64,000 nucleotides of DNA from Aspergillus flavus (lineage: Eukaryota; Ascomycota; Eurotiomycetes; Eurotiales; Aspergillaceae), in contig NC_092408.1 in the NCBI RefSeq assembly GCF_009017415.1, forward strand, positions 4,485,650-4,549,649, written 5' to 3'. Below the pieces are notes generated by a model, which worked only from the letters and a program-made list of their open reading frames with translations, was not told where the DNA came from and did no database searches. Position numbers and translations under genes: made by a program. This document shows positions 11,402 through 23,091 of the stretch, in pieces. Position 1 is the stretch's first letter; each line of letters starts with the position of its first letter.

Positions 11402-11774
11402 ATGCAGCTCTCGATCTTTACCGTCATTCTCCCTTCCCTTGTGGCGTTCGCTAGTGCTGCCCCTTCCGAGAAGCGTCAGATCTCCTCGGTCTCCATCACC
11501 TTCTACACCCCCGATGGTGAAAAATGGTCCCAGACCTTCCCAACGGATATGACCTCCCATCAAGTTGGTATGCTGATCTCCACCTTTCAATCAACCAAAG
11601 AATCAAGCTGACTCCCAATTAGAAACCAAGAAGACAGTTTCGCATATCTACAACCCTGGTGGAGCGATCTGCGGATTTAGTGGTGTTCAAGGAGAGAGGG
11701 TGGATGTCCCAATTGGGGACCATAAGCTGGAGACTCCTCAGGTCCTGACCACTGGACTTTGTGCTCATCTCTAG
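11402..11774 (+). CDS. Small secreted protein, unknown function
   Basis: 105 residues from exons 11402-11567 and 11623-11774, spliced over a 55-bp intron (GTATGC..GCTGAC..TTAG). The signal peptide is MQLSIFTVILPSLVAFASA, followed by a probable pro-segment ending in Lys-Arg (PSEKR). The mature protein is about 80 residues, beta-rich in appearance (SVSITFYTPDGEKW), with two cysteines (AICGF and GLCAHL) that could form one disulfide. A TATA box lies about 135 bp upstream. No family is recognised. It shares the layout (signal, KR site, small Cys-containing domain) with the gene at 9499-9979, but I see no sequence similarity between them. Confidence 0.75.
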
Positions 11775-12630
11775 GAGCTGATTTTTGGCGTCCGTGTATT
11801 CGTGGTTTTGCTCCAGGAAATTTGAATTTAGAGCCAGGCAGTACGTTTTACGATTATATAATATACCACTCAAAGTGAACTCAACCGAGTCACTTGTATC
11901 TGTTGTCGAAAAACCCCATTCTTATACACCTACTGAATACGGTGACCATATCAACTACTCTGTATACATAGTTCAAATAGCGGAAATTGTTCCGTCTCAT
12001 TCCGTTCGAAAATATGTTGGGTGGGGATTCCAGCTGTAGCCCTGATTGGGCCGATTAGTAGGATGATCCGGCCGGCCAGTGGGCCTGACATTTTAGGCTG
12101 GGAGAGGGGTCAAAACATCACGTTTTTTTAGTGGAATAAGCTCCATACAGAGCACCAAGAGAATATATAAGCTGAAATCCCTATAACCCTGTTATATAAT
12201 GTACACCTGGATAGCGACAGTCCGCAAGATGAAATGAAGCTCCAGCCACTAGGAATCGAGTTCAGATTACAACTAACCCCGGGAAGGGACACACAAGTAT
12301 ATATATTGTTCCTCACCCTAGCGACTGTGAACGATATCGCTTCATGTAGTACACCACACTCAACAATGAGGACTGCACACAGTAGTAGAAAGTCATCAGG
12401 ATTGTATGAGCCTGATTTATCCGCAGGTGATATGATTATTTCCTCAGGCAACTTGGATTATTGGGTTAGCCAGCCTCAGGCGCACGATGACAGCAATGTG
12501 ACATCATAGGGCTAGGACAGATATATCATAATATCATATTATATATACTTCCATAAATTCAGTTCCATGGAACATCCACTTACGATAGATCAACCTCAGC
12601 AGAATATAGCTGGGCACAAGCAAATAGACA
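11775..12630. other. Intergenic, no gene supported
   Basis: Moderately AT-rich spacer. Short frames here (11785-12039, 12128-12509) show no signature. It contains the upstream region of the promethin-like gene; TATATATAC-type sequence occurs near 12541-12548. Confidence 0.5.
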
Positions 12631-13329
12631 ATGTCCCTGAAATCAGCGTCCGGCGTCCTGGAGGGCGCCACGGATCAAACAACGAGCACGCTCACGGACA
12701 GCGCCTTGCCGACGGCGCAACGACACACGAAACATCTCGGTACGACCGTCACCCAGCCGACGAATCTGACAACCCCGGGCGAGTTTCCAGGAGAAAAGAC
12801 GCACGACAATGCCGCTGCACAGGACACGTCGTCCGGTCCGTGGTATGCACCGATGACCGCATGGTTCCGAGATATCATCCCAAACACCATGGACTGGTTC
12901 GAATCCACCGTGAAATGGCTGCTGGCTTGGATCTTTCCTCCTCCACGCCAAGCGGCACTCTTTGAAGCGGCGTTGCGAAGGCCTTACGCTACGTCATTCC
13001 TGGTCTGTCAGCTCATCTGCTGTGGTGTGCCTTTCTTTGTGTTCTTGGCCGGCACATTTGTGTTTGCAGCAGTAGCCGTGCTGCTGTGGGCTATCCTATC
13101 ATTCGTGATCTTGGGACCCATATTCTTGGTCGCGTGCATGATGGGGGTATACCTGTGGAGCTGGAGCTTAGTGTTATATGCCGTCATCAAGTGGGTTGAC
13201 AGAACGTTCTTAGGTGGAGTGATTAGCAAGTTCTGGCTTTCCCAAGTGCCACAGGAGGACGCGCCTCAAGATCATCAGGCGCATGGGGATCGAAAAGAAG
13301 CGGGGGAAGAAACAAGAAGGACAGATTGA
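12631..13329 (+). CDS. Promethin/LDAF1-like membrane protein
   Basis: 232-residue single-exon protein. The first 70 residues are polar and Thr/Ser-rich. A short amphipathic part (PWYAPMTAWFRDIIPNTMDW) comes next, followed by a long hydrophobic block at about residues 120-190 that could form two hairpin-like membrane segments. The end is charged (HGDRKEAGEETRRTD). This layout resembles the promethin/lipid-droplet-assembly-factor family of ER and lipid-droplet proteins; the call rests on architecture, not on a diagnostic motif. The start is the first ATG in frame; a frame beginning at 12567 is a shadow. Confidence 0.6.
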   Translation: MSLKSASGVLEGATDQTTSTLTDSALPTAQRHTKHLGTTVTQPTNLTTPGEFPGEKTHDNAAAQDTSSGPWYAPMTAWFRDIIPNTMDWFESTVKWLLAWIFPPPRQAALFEAALRRPYATSFLVCQLICCGVPFFVFLAGTFVFAAVAVLLWAILSFVILGPIFLVACMMGVYLWSWSLVLYAVIKWVDRTFLGGVISKFWLSQVPQEDAPQDHQAHGDRKEAGEETRRTD

Positions 13330-14295
13330 AAGGACAGTCGGTCCGAGCGAGCGATACATGTCGAGAACGTTATGCAGCGACCACGAACCGACTTGGATTG
13401 TCCGCCTATTGACGCCGATTTGAACTTATAAATGGCTTCCTCTTTGTTTTACTTTTGGTTTGTTCTTTGATCTTGTGTTCTCGTCCACTCTTCGTACATA
13501 GTATTATTCTACACCAAATGTCTCGATAAAAAGACAGACCAACGAGTAACTGTGCAATCGAACTGGGCAGCCAAGGAGTGAGCCGAGCGGTAATATGGCG
13601 GTAGTCAACTCAAGTAGTCGATGGGATAAGCCGTCGGTGTCACACCAGGACTGCAACCATTAAGATTAAAAAGGCTTTGTGGCTTGACAACGTACTACCC
13701 AAGCGTGCGGATGCTTTCTGCGATGCGGGGTTATTTCAACCTGCTGATCAACCCATATATCGTTCTTTCGTCTTCTTTGGTAGTTTAGCTTAATGTCCCT
13801 GCGGCATCTCGATGCTCTACTGACACAGAGGAAGCACTGCATTGCATATGACCGAGTCAAGGTCATGAGCAATGACCTGCCGTGTAACTCTCCAGGCATG
13901 CCGTGGCAGTGGGACATTCCCCATTGAACATTATCGCGTGAAGCAGGAGTCCTGAAAGGGTAGATTAAAGAATTGGTTATGGAAGTTAAAATGGCCGCTT
14001 TTATCCAATATAGGACAAGCCCCTTTTCAAGGATATCAGAAGACTCAACGTGTGGAAATCGGGTTACATTTGGAGTGAGGGTACAACGCAGGAGAGAGTC
14101 AGCGTGTGTCGATCACTTACAGAACAGTGTGAGAGTCAGTGTTTTACTTTGGCTTTGTTAACATGGAAGACGGGCTGGGACGGTTGAATGAGGACGGTGT
14201 GTGCGGGTTCAATCTATATAAGGTGTGACAGAAAGCTAGGAAACTATATAGTGAGAGCGTCTTCAAGCTGTCCGAAGCGAAAGAAGTACTTCAAT
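13330..14295. other. Intergenic, promoter of the GH71 gene
   Basis: About 960 bp with no supported gene. TATATAA at about 14215-14221 lies about 75-80 bp before the GH71 start codon and is the likely core promoter. Frames at 13666-14161 lack signatures. Confidence 0.5.
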
Positions 14296-15733
14296 ATGAT
14301 TTGGAAAGCTCTATATGTCATTGCGGCCCTGCTGACAAAGGTCTGGGGTCTTCCCAGCTCCACTGAGCTGGATCCTCGTCAACAGCAAAGCAAGTATGTC
14401 TTTGCTCACTTCATGGTTGGTGCGATGGGACCCTCCCCCATAAACCATTTCTGACTGAGTACAGGTTGGCATCGTAAAGCCCTATCAGCTATCCGACTGG
14501 ATCGCCGACATGACCGCAGCTCAAGCAATCGGCATCGATGCATTTGCCCTTAACTGCGCCAGTATAGACAGCTACACACCGACTCAGCTAGCTCTAGCTT
14601 ACCAGGCGGCCAAGCAGGTCAACTTCAAAGTCTTCATCTCTTTTGGCTTTGCCTACTGGAGTAACGGAGATACCGAGAAAATCACTGCTTACATGAGAGA
14701 ATACGCCGCCCATCCCGCGCAGATGCAGTATAACGGAGCTGCGATCGTAAGTACATTTGTTGGAGACAGCTTCAACTGGGGCCCGGTAAAGCAAGGAACG
14801 TCACATCCTATCTGGGCTCTGCCTAACCTTCAGGACCCAGCAGAGGCGACGAGCGGTGCTTCTCGGGCCATTGACGGCGCCTTCTCCTGGTATGCATGGC
14901 CTACCGATGGGGGAAACAGCATCATACCCGGACCGATGACCACTGTCTGGGATGAGAGGTTCGTTAAAGCTCTGGCTGGACGCACATATATGGCTCGTTT
15001 GTCTCTCAACCTCTTCACGCGTATAAGGTTAACATTGCATAGCGGTATCACCGTGGTTTGCAACTCACTTCAACTCCAAAAACTGGGTGTTCATCTGTGA
15101 GAGTCTTCCTACTCTTCGTTGGGAACAGATGCTTCAGTTACAGCCAAACCTGATTGAGATTATCTCATGGAATGGTAAATCGCCCCTACAGAAGAGTATC
15201 TCCGTGGCTAACGTATGTTAGACTATGGTGAATCGCATTACATCGGACCATACTCCGCCAATCATAGTGACGACGGCTCCTCCCAATGGGCAGCGGGAAT
15301 GCCACACGATGCCTGGAGGAACCTTTACAAGCCGTATATAAAGGCCTACAAGTCTGGCGCAATGGCCCCGATCATAGAACAGGACGAACTTGTATATTGG
15401 TACCGCCCGACGCCGAAGAACGTGGCTTGCACCAACGATCCCCTACCGCAACCGAACGGTGTCAACATGCTCCATGACAGTGTCTTTGTAGCTACTATGC
15501 TGACAAAACCAGCTACACTGACCGTCACGAGTGGTTCCAACCCACCAGTGTCCATTGAGGTACCGGCGGGGATTGTCACATCGAACATCAGTATGGGCGT
15601 GGGTGTTCAGAAGTTCTCCGTAGCGCGTGGAGGGCAGTCTATCATGAGTGGCCAAGGTGGGTTGGAAATCAAGGATAATTGTAGGCATTGGAATTATAAC
15701 GTTTATACTGGTTCGGTAGTAAGAAATGCCTGA
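14296..15733 (+). CDS. GH71 alpha-1,3-glucanase (mutanase), secreted
   Basis: 431 residues from four exons: 14296-14415, 14465-14996, 15043-15174 and 15222-15733; lengths sum to a multiple of three. A signal peptide (about residues 1-19) is followed by a dibasic-like DPRQQ site. GH71 marks in order: KYVFAHFMVGIV, IGIDAFALN, FKVFISFGF, the metal/catalytic segment VSTFVGDSFNWG, SWYAWP, NWVFICESLPTLRWEQ, and EIISWNDYGESHYIG. The enzyme hydrolyses alpha-1,3-glucan of fungal cell walls, extracellularly, in wall turnover or attack on other fungi. The first intron uses a weak donor (GTTGGT) but is forced by the conserved HFMVGIV junction. A carbohydrate-binding module, common in longer mutanases, is not present. 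Confidence 0.9.
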
Positions 15734-16223
15734 AGTGTGGTGGTAGATGCTCGCGGTGAGGTTGATAGTGAGAGAACGCAGTCATCGAGGCTATTGTACT
15801 CGCATATAAGATTAGGGAATTTTTTTAAAGCACTTCCTCGCAGCCTATACCTCACACTTCGCTGCCCTACATAGGCACATGGCTCAAAATATGAAATCTT
15901 ACATAGATCCTTACCCGACGCCAGCAAAACGACCATATTGTGGATCTGTAGAGCTTGTCTCAAAACAGACCCTATATTTTATGTACATTCGACTTATACA
16001 CGACTGTATAGAGCAGCCTGAGGTGTAAGCCTCCCCCTTCTAAAATTGGTTAGTGCATCACTACTGCCTGATGCCCTCAAATATAGATTTCAACTTTTCC
16101 TTCAGTGTTTTTTGACTGCCAGATTCATTCTTGTTCATTCGTCATCACTAGATCTAATCCCCGGTCTATCAACACAAATATCTCGCGATATAAAGTACAG
16201 GTTATAAATGATATTCACATGCA
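15734..16223. other. Convergent intergenic spacer
   Basis: About 490 bp between the stops of the GH71 and GH28 genes. No gene or repeat is seen. Confidence 0.6.
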
Positions 16224-17579
16224 TTAGTTTCCGAGATGATCTGAAAGCGCGGTTGCCAGGCCCGAACTATCAACATTTCCATAGATCCACTGACTGAAGT
16301 TGCTGGGAGCGGCTTGGTTGCAAGGAATGCCGGAGGAGTTCTGACCCACGACGTTTGTGCACTGGAAGAGTTCGTACTGGATATCCGTATCGTAGTACGC
16401 CTGGCCACGGGTGGCATTCAGACTAGTGATGTTCACATTCTCAAAGCTCATGTTGGGGCAGGGGACCTCATCCGAACAGTAGATAGACGAGGCGATGTTG
16501 AAACGGGATGTGCCACGGATGTTTTCCCACTTCACGTCTTCGATCTGCAACGTCGAGGTATTGCAGCTCTTGTTGGAACCCGCTGAGTACACGCACTGGG
16601 CGACCTGAATCGGAAGTCCCACATTGTCCATCACAAAGTCGCGGAAAGTAACATTCTTGACCAGACCAGTTCCACCGCCACCCCAGTCGCCGTTGCTGGG
16701 AGTGAAGATGCGGGTGCCTTGCCAGGTCTTGATGTAGGCACCATCCATGGCATCTTTGATGGTCACATTCTCAAAGGTAATATTGAGATTGTAGTCGGGC
16801 ATCTCGGGGTATTGACCGATCGACCCAATCGTGACGCCGGTGCCGCCCTCGCAATAGATGTTCTTGGCGAGGAGGTTCGTCGTGTTTCCCTTGGCGGCGA
16901 TACAGTCGTCGCCCATGATAATGGTGGCATTTTCCACCAGCAAGTTGTCGCTCTGCCACGAATCGAACCCATCGGTGTTCATGGTGCCCCATTCGCTGTC
17001 GCTGGTCGCATTCACAAACAAGTTGGTAAAGGAGACATTCTTGCTGGCCCACACAAAGGTTGCCCAGAACTGCGGTTGGATCACCCTCAGTCCATCGACA
17101 CGAAGGTCGGTCGAGTTGTAGACCGTGAAACTCATCGGTCGTCCGGCCTGATTCGATTCATTCCGGTTCGCATTGTACCACGCTTGGCCATTTCCGTTGT
17201 AAAAGCCACCCTCACCATAGAAGCTCACATTGTGACCACCAAACAGCCAGGCAGTGACTTGATCCTGCAGAACAACACTGATGGCATGGGTTCGCCAGTA
17301 TGGAACGTTGGCCGAGAAGCGTAGCTCGCCCCGGAGATGAACATCACAATTCAGCAAATTGGTTGTGTTGAGAACGGTGTTTACGTGGAAGACATTCTCG
17401 GAGAAAATGACCGTCCCGTTGGTGCCACACATGTCAAAGGCTTGTTGAATCGACGGGGAGTCATCAACCTCCTGCCCCTGATGAGTAAGAGATTCGGGGT
17501 ACAAAGTACATGTTGTGCCTTGGTTGTCGACCCAGGCTGTCACCAAAGTGACCCAGAGGGTAAGAAGCCACAGATTCAT
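16224..17579 (-). CDS. GH28 pectinase (exo-polygalacturonase / rhamnogalacturonase type), secreted
   Basis: 451-residue single-exon protein with signal peptide MNLWLLTLWVTLVTAW. It has the right-handed beta-helix repeats of GH28 and about a dozen N-glycosylation sequons. Catalytic signatures: D203 in NTDGFD and D224/D225 in GDDC are present, and YIKTW replaces the usual RIK with the Lys kept. The third signature, normally G-H-G, reads GGTGVTIGS, so the conserved His is a Thr. The length and many sequons fit the exo-acting group. It breaks down pectin outside the cell. The start is the ATG directly before the signal peptide; an in-frame ATG 54 bp upstream would bury it. TATATAG at 17656-17662 (minus-strand reading) lies about 78 bp upstream. 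Confidence 0.88.
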   Translation of the reverse strand: MNLWLLTLWVTLVTAWVDNQGTTCTLYPESLTHQGQEVDDSPSIQQAFDMCGTNGTVIFSENVFHVNTVLNTTNLLNCDVHLRGELRFSANVPYWRTHAISVVLQDQVTAWLFGGHNVSFYGEGGFYNGNGQAWYNANRNESNQAGRPMSFTVYNSTDLRVDGLRVIQPQFWATFVWASKNVSFTNLFVNATSDSEWGTMNTDGFDSWQSDNLLVENATIIMGDDCIAAKGNTTNLLAKNIYCEGGTGVTIGSIGQYPEMPDYNLNITFENVTIKDAMDGAYIKTWQGTRIFTPSNGDWGGGGTGLVKNVTFRDFVMDNVGLPIQVAQCVYSAGSNKSCNTSTLQIEDVKWENIRGTSRFNIASSIYCSDEVPCPNMSFENVNITSLNATRGQAYYDTDIQYELFQCTNVVGQNSSGIPCNQAAPSNFSQWIYGNVDSSGLATALSDHLGN

Positions 17580-19347
17580 GGTGGACTTCGACGGCTGTGC
17601 GTGGAACCTTCGTGGGCAAAATGATATACGCAATCTTGATGGAAAGGATGCCCTCTATATAGCTTCGCAGCGCGTGAAATATTTTCCCCGGAAGGCACCT
17701 CCATGTGTGGGATTTGACTACGTTACATCATATCCCCAGTCCTCACGGGTTAAGCGAATACCCTCGATATATGAAGTGGAGGCTAGTAATTTTCACACTC
17801 CACTTCGACTTTTCAACGATGTCATAGTAGCCTACTCCCGTCTAGATATCCGTACTAGGTTAGATGCTTGACCAGAACCCTTTCGTGTTTCGCTGCTTAT
17901 GGGAGTCTACGCGATACCAACAGTCACGTTTTGCACGATTTCGAAAATCTGGGGGAGCTTCAGTCCCCATAGTCCCCAGTACATACCGAATAGGCGGCTA
18001 TTGAGGTCAAAGATTCAGATGCCGAGTAAGGCGGGGGGGTGGTTCCAGGGTCGGAAACTCCCCGAGAAAGGGCGATTCAGTCCCACGGGGTACTTTTTAG
18101 TCTCTGGTGAATGTTCAATGCTACGCCAAGAAGGCTTAGCTTCGGATTATCAGTTGCTTTTTCCACGCCGTTTTGCCGTCTTGCTGGTGGGGATCCTTTG
18201 CCTCGTCCCGAGTCTTGTTCCCGAGATCGGCGCCCCGGAAACCCATTCGGGCAGCCTGGTGGAGAGTCGGCTATTTAACCGTCTGTCGGTGCGCCTCAGC
18301 CCGACGCAAATTTCTACTACTTGCACCCAGGGTAACTTACCCGATCAGTTCAGCACTTGAGCAAATGGGGGAAGTGATCCGGATATCCTACTAATGATAT
18401 TCTTCCTATAGTATATGATCGTGGTCCTTGGATAGTGCAGTGGTACTCCAACTTGATTACCATAATCGGTACACAAATTCCATGCCTGTCTGGATCCATG
18501 ATATATATAAGCAACCAAATGCTAAGCGTACACAACGACAAAGGCCGACACATAGGCCCTCTACGCTCAGATAAATGAGATAGTAACGGTTTCGGATTAC
18601 TCTTGAGAAAAGACCAGCCTAGCAGCATAAAACAGTCACTGAATTACGCGCAAGGATGACATTCAGTCCTTGATGGTTGTGGCGTGGAGTCATTTTTGGG
18701 ATTCACTTTCTTTTCGTTTCTTGGTTATTTTATTCTTTTATTTATTTATTTACTTATTTATTTGATATATATATATATTTAAGACTAAGGGCATGCGATT
18801 ACGAGGTGTGACAACATCGCTTTATTATCTGTGACTTGTATTAAAGCACTTCTTTAATTATAGCAACAACTATATACTCATGTCAATTACGCCGAGCCTT
18901 ACATAGGCATTGCCGCGTATCGAGCGCGTTTGAAGGCACCCGGACGAATGCCAGCAACAAATGTCTCACCATCTATGGCAGAAAGGTGGTCATGTATGAT
19001 AGAAGTAAAAAATGTACAGCCCAGAGTTCAACGTTGTTGTTCTCTAAATAGCGGTGGTAGTTCGGTCTCCGATACGTCGAGCTTCCCCATGCTCTCCCCA
19101 GGAGCCAAGTCTACGACATTGTCTAATGCAACCTGGTTGATACGATATTCAAATGTTGATGAACTGATCATGGTTATCCAGGCCCTAGCAGCCTTTCCTT
19201 TTTCCCAGTTGACTGTAAGTAGTGTAACTTCTTTCTCCGTTGACCTTATCCGCTCGACATGACACTCTTTATTTCTCACTATATGTGCAGCTCGTAGAGA
19301 ACAAGGAGATCTTCACGAGCGACTGAAGGACGAGGAATTGCATTCAT
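17580..19347. other. Intergenic: GH28 promoter, then decayed DNA
   Basis: The left part is the GH28 promoter. From 18700 to 18780 it is a low-complexity ATTT/TA tract. The stretch 18930-19347 leads into the NRPS relic and includes a GTAAGT..TGCAG pair (about 19214-19290) that could be an old intron, but I cannot identify the coding sequence on its left side. Confidence 0.45.
17949..18065. promoter_or_regulatory. Cluster of CreA-consensus sites upstream of GH28
   Basis: Several matches to SYGGRG on either strand: CTGGGG at 17949-17954, CCCCAG at 17974-17979, GCGGGG near 18031, and CTCCCCGAG near 18060. They lie 370-490 bp upstream of the pectinase start. Carbon catabolite repression of pectinases by CreA is well known; binding here is inferred. 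Confidence 0.4.
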
Positions 19348-20925
19348 ATGGGAGCTCGAACCAGCCTTTTAACACCACCGAATCTAACCACTCATTCGCA
19401 ATCAAATCATGCAGTTATCCCTGTAGTATCTCAGACGCAAAGGGTTCTACAACAAGCATGGATCGACACCCTGCAGCTGTCCGATGACAAATTTGGTTTG
19501 GAAGCCGACTTCCTCAGCCTCGGCGGCGATTCCATTGCCGCAATTAATCTCGTCAGTTACCTCAGGTGCAAACACCTTAAGATCTCTGTGCGAGATGTCC
19601 TCAAATACCCCGTTCTTGGGGCAATGGCCGGCCAGCTGAAGCGCGAGTCGGATAATACACAGCAAATTAAGCAGGAGACATTCGTTTCTCCGCCGGAGGT
19701 TGACGCTGCTATATCTGCCACTAGTCTACAACCGACTGAGTATGAGTATATCTATCCTTGCCCTTCAGGACAAGCCGAGTTCCTGACCCAAGGAGCACAT
19801 CCTGAGGCGTTATGGAGTCTGATGACAGATAAAAAAGTCGGGCCCGACTTTGAACCCAAACGGTGGATTGACCTAGTTTGACAGCTGACAACGACCAATG
19901 ACATTCTGCGCACGACCTTTACAAACTGTCATGGAAGGTGGTATGGTGTTGTTCTCCGCGACGGAACCCCCATGGTGGAGATCTATGACAATGTCAACAA
20001 CAATGAGCAGAGAAACCAAATCATTAAGTCTCTTGACCAACACCGCTTTGTATTTGGTCAGCCCTTTATTCGCTATGCCATTCTCCATCTCTCGACAGGG
20101 AAGACAGAAATTGTCACCAAGCTTGACCGTGGCCTATACGACGGAACGCTTCTCCGCATCTTTGGTGAGCACTTTGAGGCTTATCAGCGTAATTCTGCAT
20201 TGGAACGCTTTACTTTATTCAAAGTCTTTGCATTCCACATTTGGCAGATGGACAAATCCCGCACACTGTCGTTCTGGAAGCAATCCGCGAAACGCCCCAT
20301 TACCTTCGGATTTCCCAGCGCCAGTATCAAGGAGCCACGCATCAACTCCGTCTATGTACACACCATCAACCTTGAATTTGATGCATTCGCCAAGTCCACC
20401 GGTGCCACTGTGTCCATCATCTTCCAGTCAATCTTCCAGCTCTGGCTGGCACTGCGTAGCAACCAACGCGACGTAGCCTTCGATTACCTCTACACAGATC
20501 GCAACGTTGATCTTGTTGGCCTGCAAACTATCAACAGTATCTATACAAACTTCCTTCCCATGCGCTCAACAGTTAATGCTTTAATTCCTGTATCAGAATT
20601 CCTTCATCAGACCCAAGATAAATTCTGGCAGTACACCGAGAATAGCACAGTGGGTATGGACGAAATTCACAAAGCCTGTGAAACTACGCGTGAAGGATTC
20701 TCCAATAAGACCCTCTTCCTCTTCCAGCCGTTCGAGCCAGTCATCGCGACAGAGAAGCAGTATCAGAAGTGGATCGTTATGGCCAAGTCGCAGGTGACCA
20801 TACCACAGCCATATGCGCTAGTATTTGAGGTTGTGAAAACAGCGGATATGAATGAGTATAAGCTCAAGTTTTCCTTCGACAATCGTATGTATGAAAGGAA
20901 GACGTACAAAATGAGACTCGAGTGA
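19348..20925 (+). pseudogene. NRPS thiolation-condensation (T-C) fragment, interrupted
   Basis: A 525-codon reading frame carrying a carrier domain (LGGDSI, phosphopantetheine Ser at codon 62) and then a condensation domain. It is broken by an in-frame TGA at 19879-19881; the condensation homology runs straight on in the same frame (QLTTTNDILRTTF), so this is not an intron. The condensation active-site motif HHxxxDG reads LDRGLYDG at about 20121-20144, so both His are missing. There is no adenylation domain upstream and no partner gene nearby. It looks like the last T-C unit of a lost NRPS, similar in layout to terminal T-C units of siderophore synthetases. Alternatives: a read-through product or a short TGA-truncated carrier protein (177 residues). 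Confidence 0.75.
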
Positions 20926-21367
20926 TTGAGAAGATGTTGGCAAAGGTAATAGAGCATGCAGAGGTGTCCGTGGGTGATGTTCTGGCATCCCTCCGATCTT
21001 GATCTGTCTCAATGATTTCCTGGACAATAAAAGTCATCCCTGTTCTTCTGCTGCTGTAGGTTATCTGTTTATTTGCCACTTTTGCTTCCAGTGATGTAAC
21101 TAGTAAAGGTGAATTTTCGATGTAGTAGCCAGGCGCTAACGAGAGCAGCCAAGATCATCTATTCATCGCGAGACTGCAATATATATATTCAACCGATGGC
21201 GAAGGGTAGAGAACGTCAGGAGTCTGAAAACGAGCTCTATAGACTCATAGACGTGAGATACCAACGAATCGAGATCGGTCCCTGAGAAAAGACTAGTTCA
21301 GCCTCATGTAACCATCATTCAAATACTGCAAGAGCGCCATCCAAGTATACTTAAAAGATAGTTAACA
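20926..21367. other. Intergenic between NRPS relic and transposon
   Basis: About 440 bp of normal base composition. No gene is seen; it ends at the TA target site of the pogo-like element. Confidence 0.5.
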
Positions 21368-21369
21368 TA

Positions 21370-21414
21370 ATCGGTAAGCGAGCGACGCATGTAAACGGGT
21401 GACGCACCACACGC
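21370..21414 (+). repeat. Left TIR of the pogo-like element
   Basis: Begins ATCGGTAAGCGAGCGACG and continues to CACCACACGCG. It matches the reverse complement of the right end with only transition differences, but lacks the outermost ACGTA present at the right end. Confidence 0.8.
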
Positions 21415-23041
21415 GTTTTCAACACGCCTTATTTTCTTAGAGAGTTTAAACATCAACTATACCACCAAAAATATCTAAATTATTAAAATTATATATTAAG
21501 TAGGAAGGCAGAGTCCTACTTACTATATCAGCTATAAAAAATTATAAATTTAATAGCCTTAAAAAAATAGCTAAGATTTTTAATATACCTAAATCTATAC
21601 TACACAGACACCTAAAAAGAGCTTCTTTTAAAAATAATCTACGCGCCAATAGTTATAAATTAACTACTAGTAAAAAGAAATCGCTTAAACAATAGATTCT
21701 ATTACTAAATAAATATAGAATACCTCCCCAGCCTATACATATACAAAAAATAGCCAATATCCTACTTTTAAAGCGTAATACTACTTCTCCCTTTACTACT
21801 ATAAAAAAAAAAATAGATATATAACTTTACTAATTATATATCTAGTTTTAAATCTTACTTTATATATTACTACAACTATTAATATATTAAAATAGAGAAT
21901 CCTAAGATTCTAGATACTTAGTTTAAATAAATAAATAAAACTATTTAAAAATATAGTATAGTTTTAAGTAATATCTATAATTTTAATAAAATAGGATTTA
22001 TAATAAATCTAATAGCTATAGCTAAAATTATTACTAGATCTAATATATTAAAAAAACTATTTTTATTATAGTTAGAGAATTGGAAATAGATTATTACTAT
22101 AGAATATATTAATTCTAATAGATAAACTCTATCTTTCTATATTATTTTTAAAAATAAAATATATATAGAGATCTAGTATAAAAATAATAAGATTTTTTTT
22201 AATTAAAAAATTAAAATTAGTTTTAATAGCTAAATAAATAATAAGATTAGTCTATATTAGCTATAAAATTATTTTATATTTTATACTATTAGTTAATCTA
22301 TAGAAAAATATTATTTATTTATTTTAAATAGCTATAATAGTTATTTAATATCTTGATTTAATTATATTAATAAATTTAATTTTTTAAAAATATATTTTTA
22401 GATTTATATAAAGATTTTTATTAATAATAATATCTATAGTATTTTTAAAATTATTAATCTAATTTCTCTAAATTTTAAATATATTCTTTCTTAGCTAATA
22501 GTTCAACTTAAAATCCCTATATCTTTAGATAATAAATCTAGTAATTAAAGCAGCTCAGCGTCTAAAACATCTTATATAATTAAATAATTAAAAAAGTTAA
22601 AATCTATATTTAAAAAGCTACTTAAAAATCGATCTCGCAGTCCTAATTCACCTATTAAAACCAATTTAAATTAATTAATTAAAAATACCAAACAAGCTAT
22701 AAATAATATAATAATATTAAAATATTATTTAGAGTAATATTAAACTATATATAAAAAATAGCTTAAAAAATAAAAGCGCTCTATTAAATAGATTATTTTT
22801 AAAAAAGATATATTAATATCTAAAATCTAAATCCTTATTAAGCGCCGAAATTAGACAAATAAAGCTATATAGATAGATAGATCTCTATCTACTAAATTAA
22901 CTTCTAGACACACTCTATCTAAATATTCTAGCTATAGTATATAAAACTATAAAATTATACATTATCCAAATCTATAGAACTATTTATTTTTATATAGAAA
23001 TTAGAATTCATAGTATTTTAATCATTTTAAATTTTTATATA

Positions 23042-23091
23042 GCGTGTGGTACATCACCCACTTACATACGTCGCTCGCTTACCGATTACGT
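23042..23091 (-). repeat. Right TIR of the pogo-like element
   Basis: On the minus strand it begins ACGTAATCGGTAAGCGAGCG. The outermost ACGTAATC resembles the ends of Fot1/Tan1-type elements. It is followed by TA at 23092-23093. Confidence 0.8.

Larger units (their letters stand above)
21370..23091 (+). mobile_element. RIP-degraded pogo/Fot1-like DNA transposon
   Basis: 1.72-kb element bounded by about 45-50 bp terminal inverted repeats and a TA on each side (21368-21369 and 23092-23093). The interior is almost only A and T. On the plus strand, 21540-21850 still reads as a Tc5/CENP-B-type helix-turn-helix region of pogo transposases (IPKSILHRHLKRAS, later NKYRIPPQPIHIQKIANILL), with TAG and TAA stops where Trp and Gln codons are expected. 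Size, TIR type and TA duplication fit the Fot1/Pot2 group. It is inactive. The C-to-T and G-to-A bias is the expected mark of RIP. Confidence 0.8.

Noticed and set aside
12567..12965. 132-codon frame overlapping the promethin-like gene
   Set aside because: A shadow in another frame without a signature.
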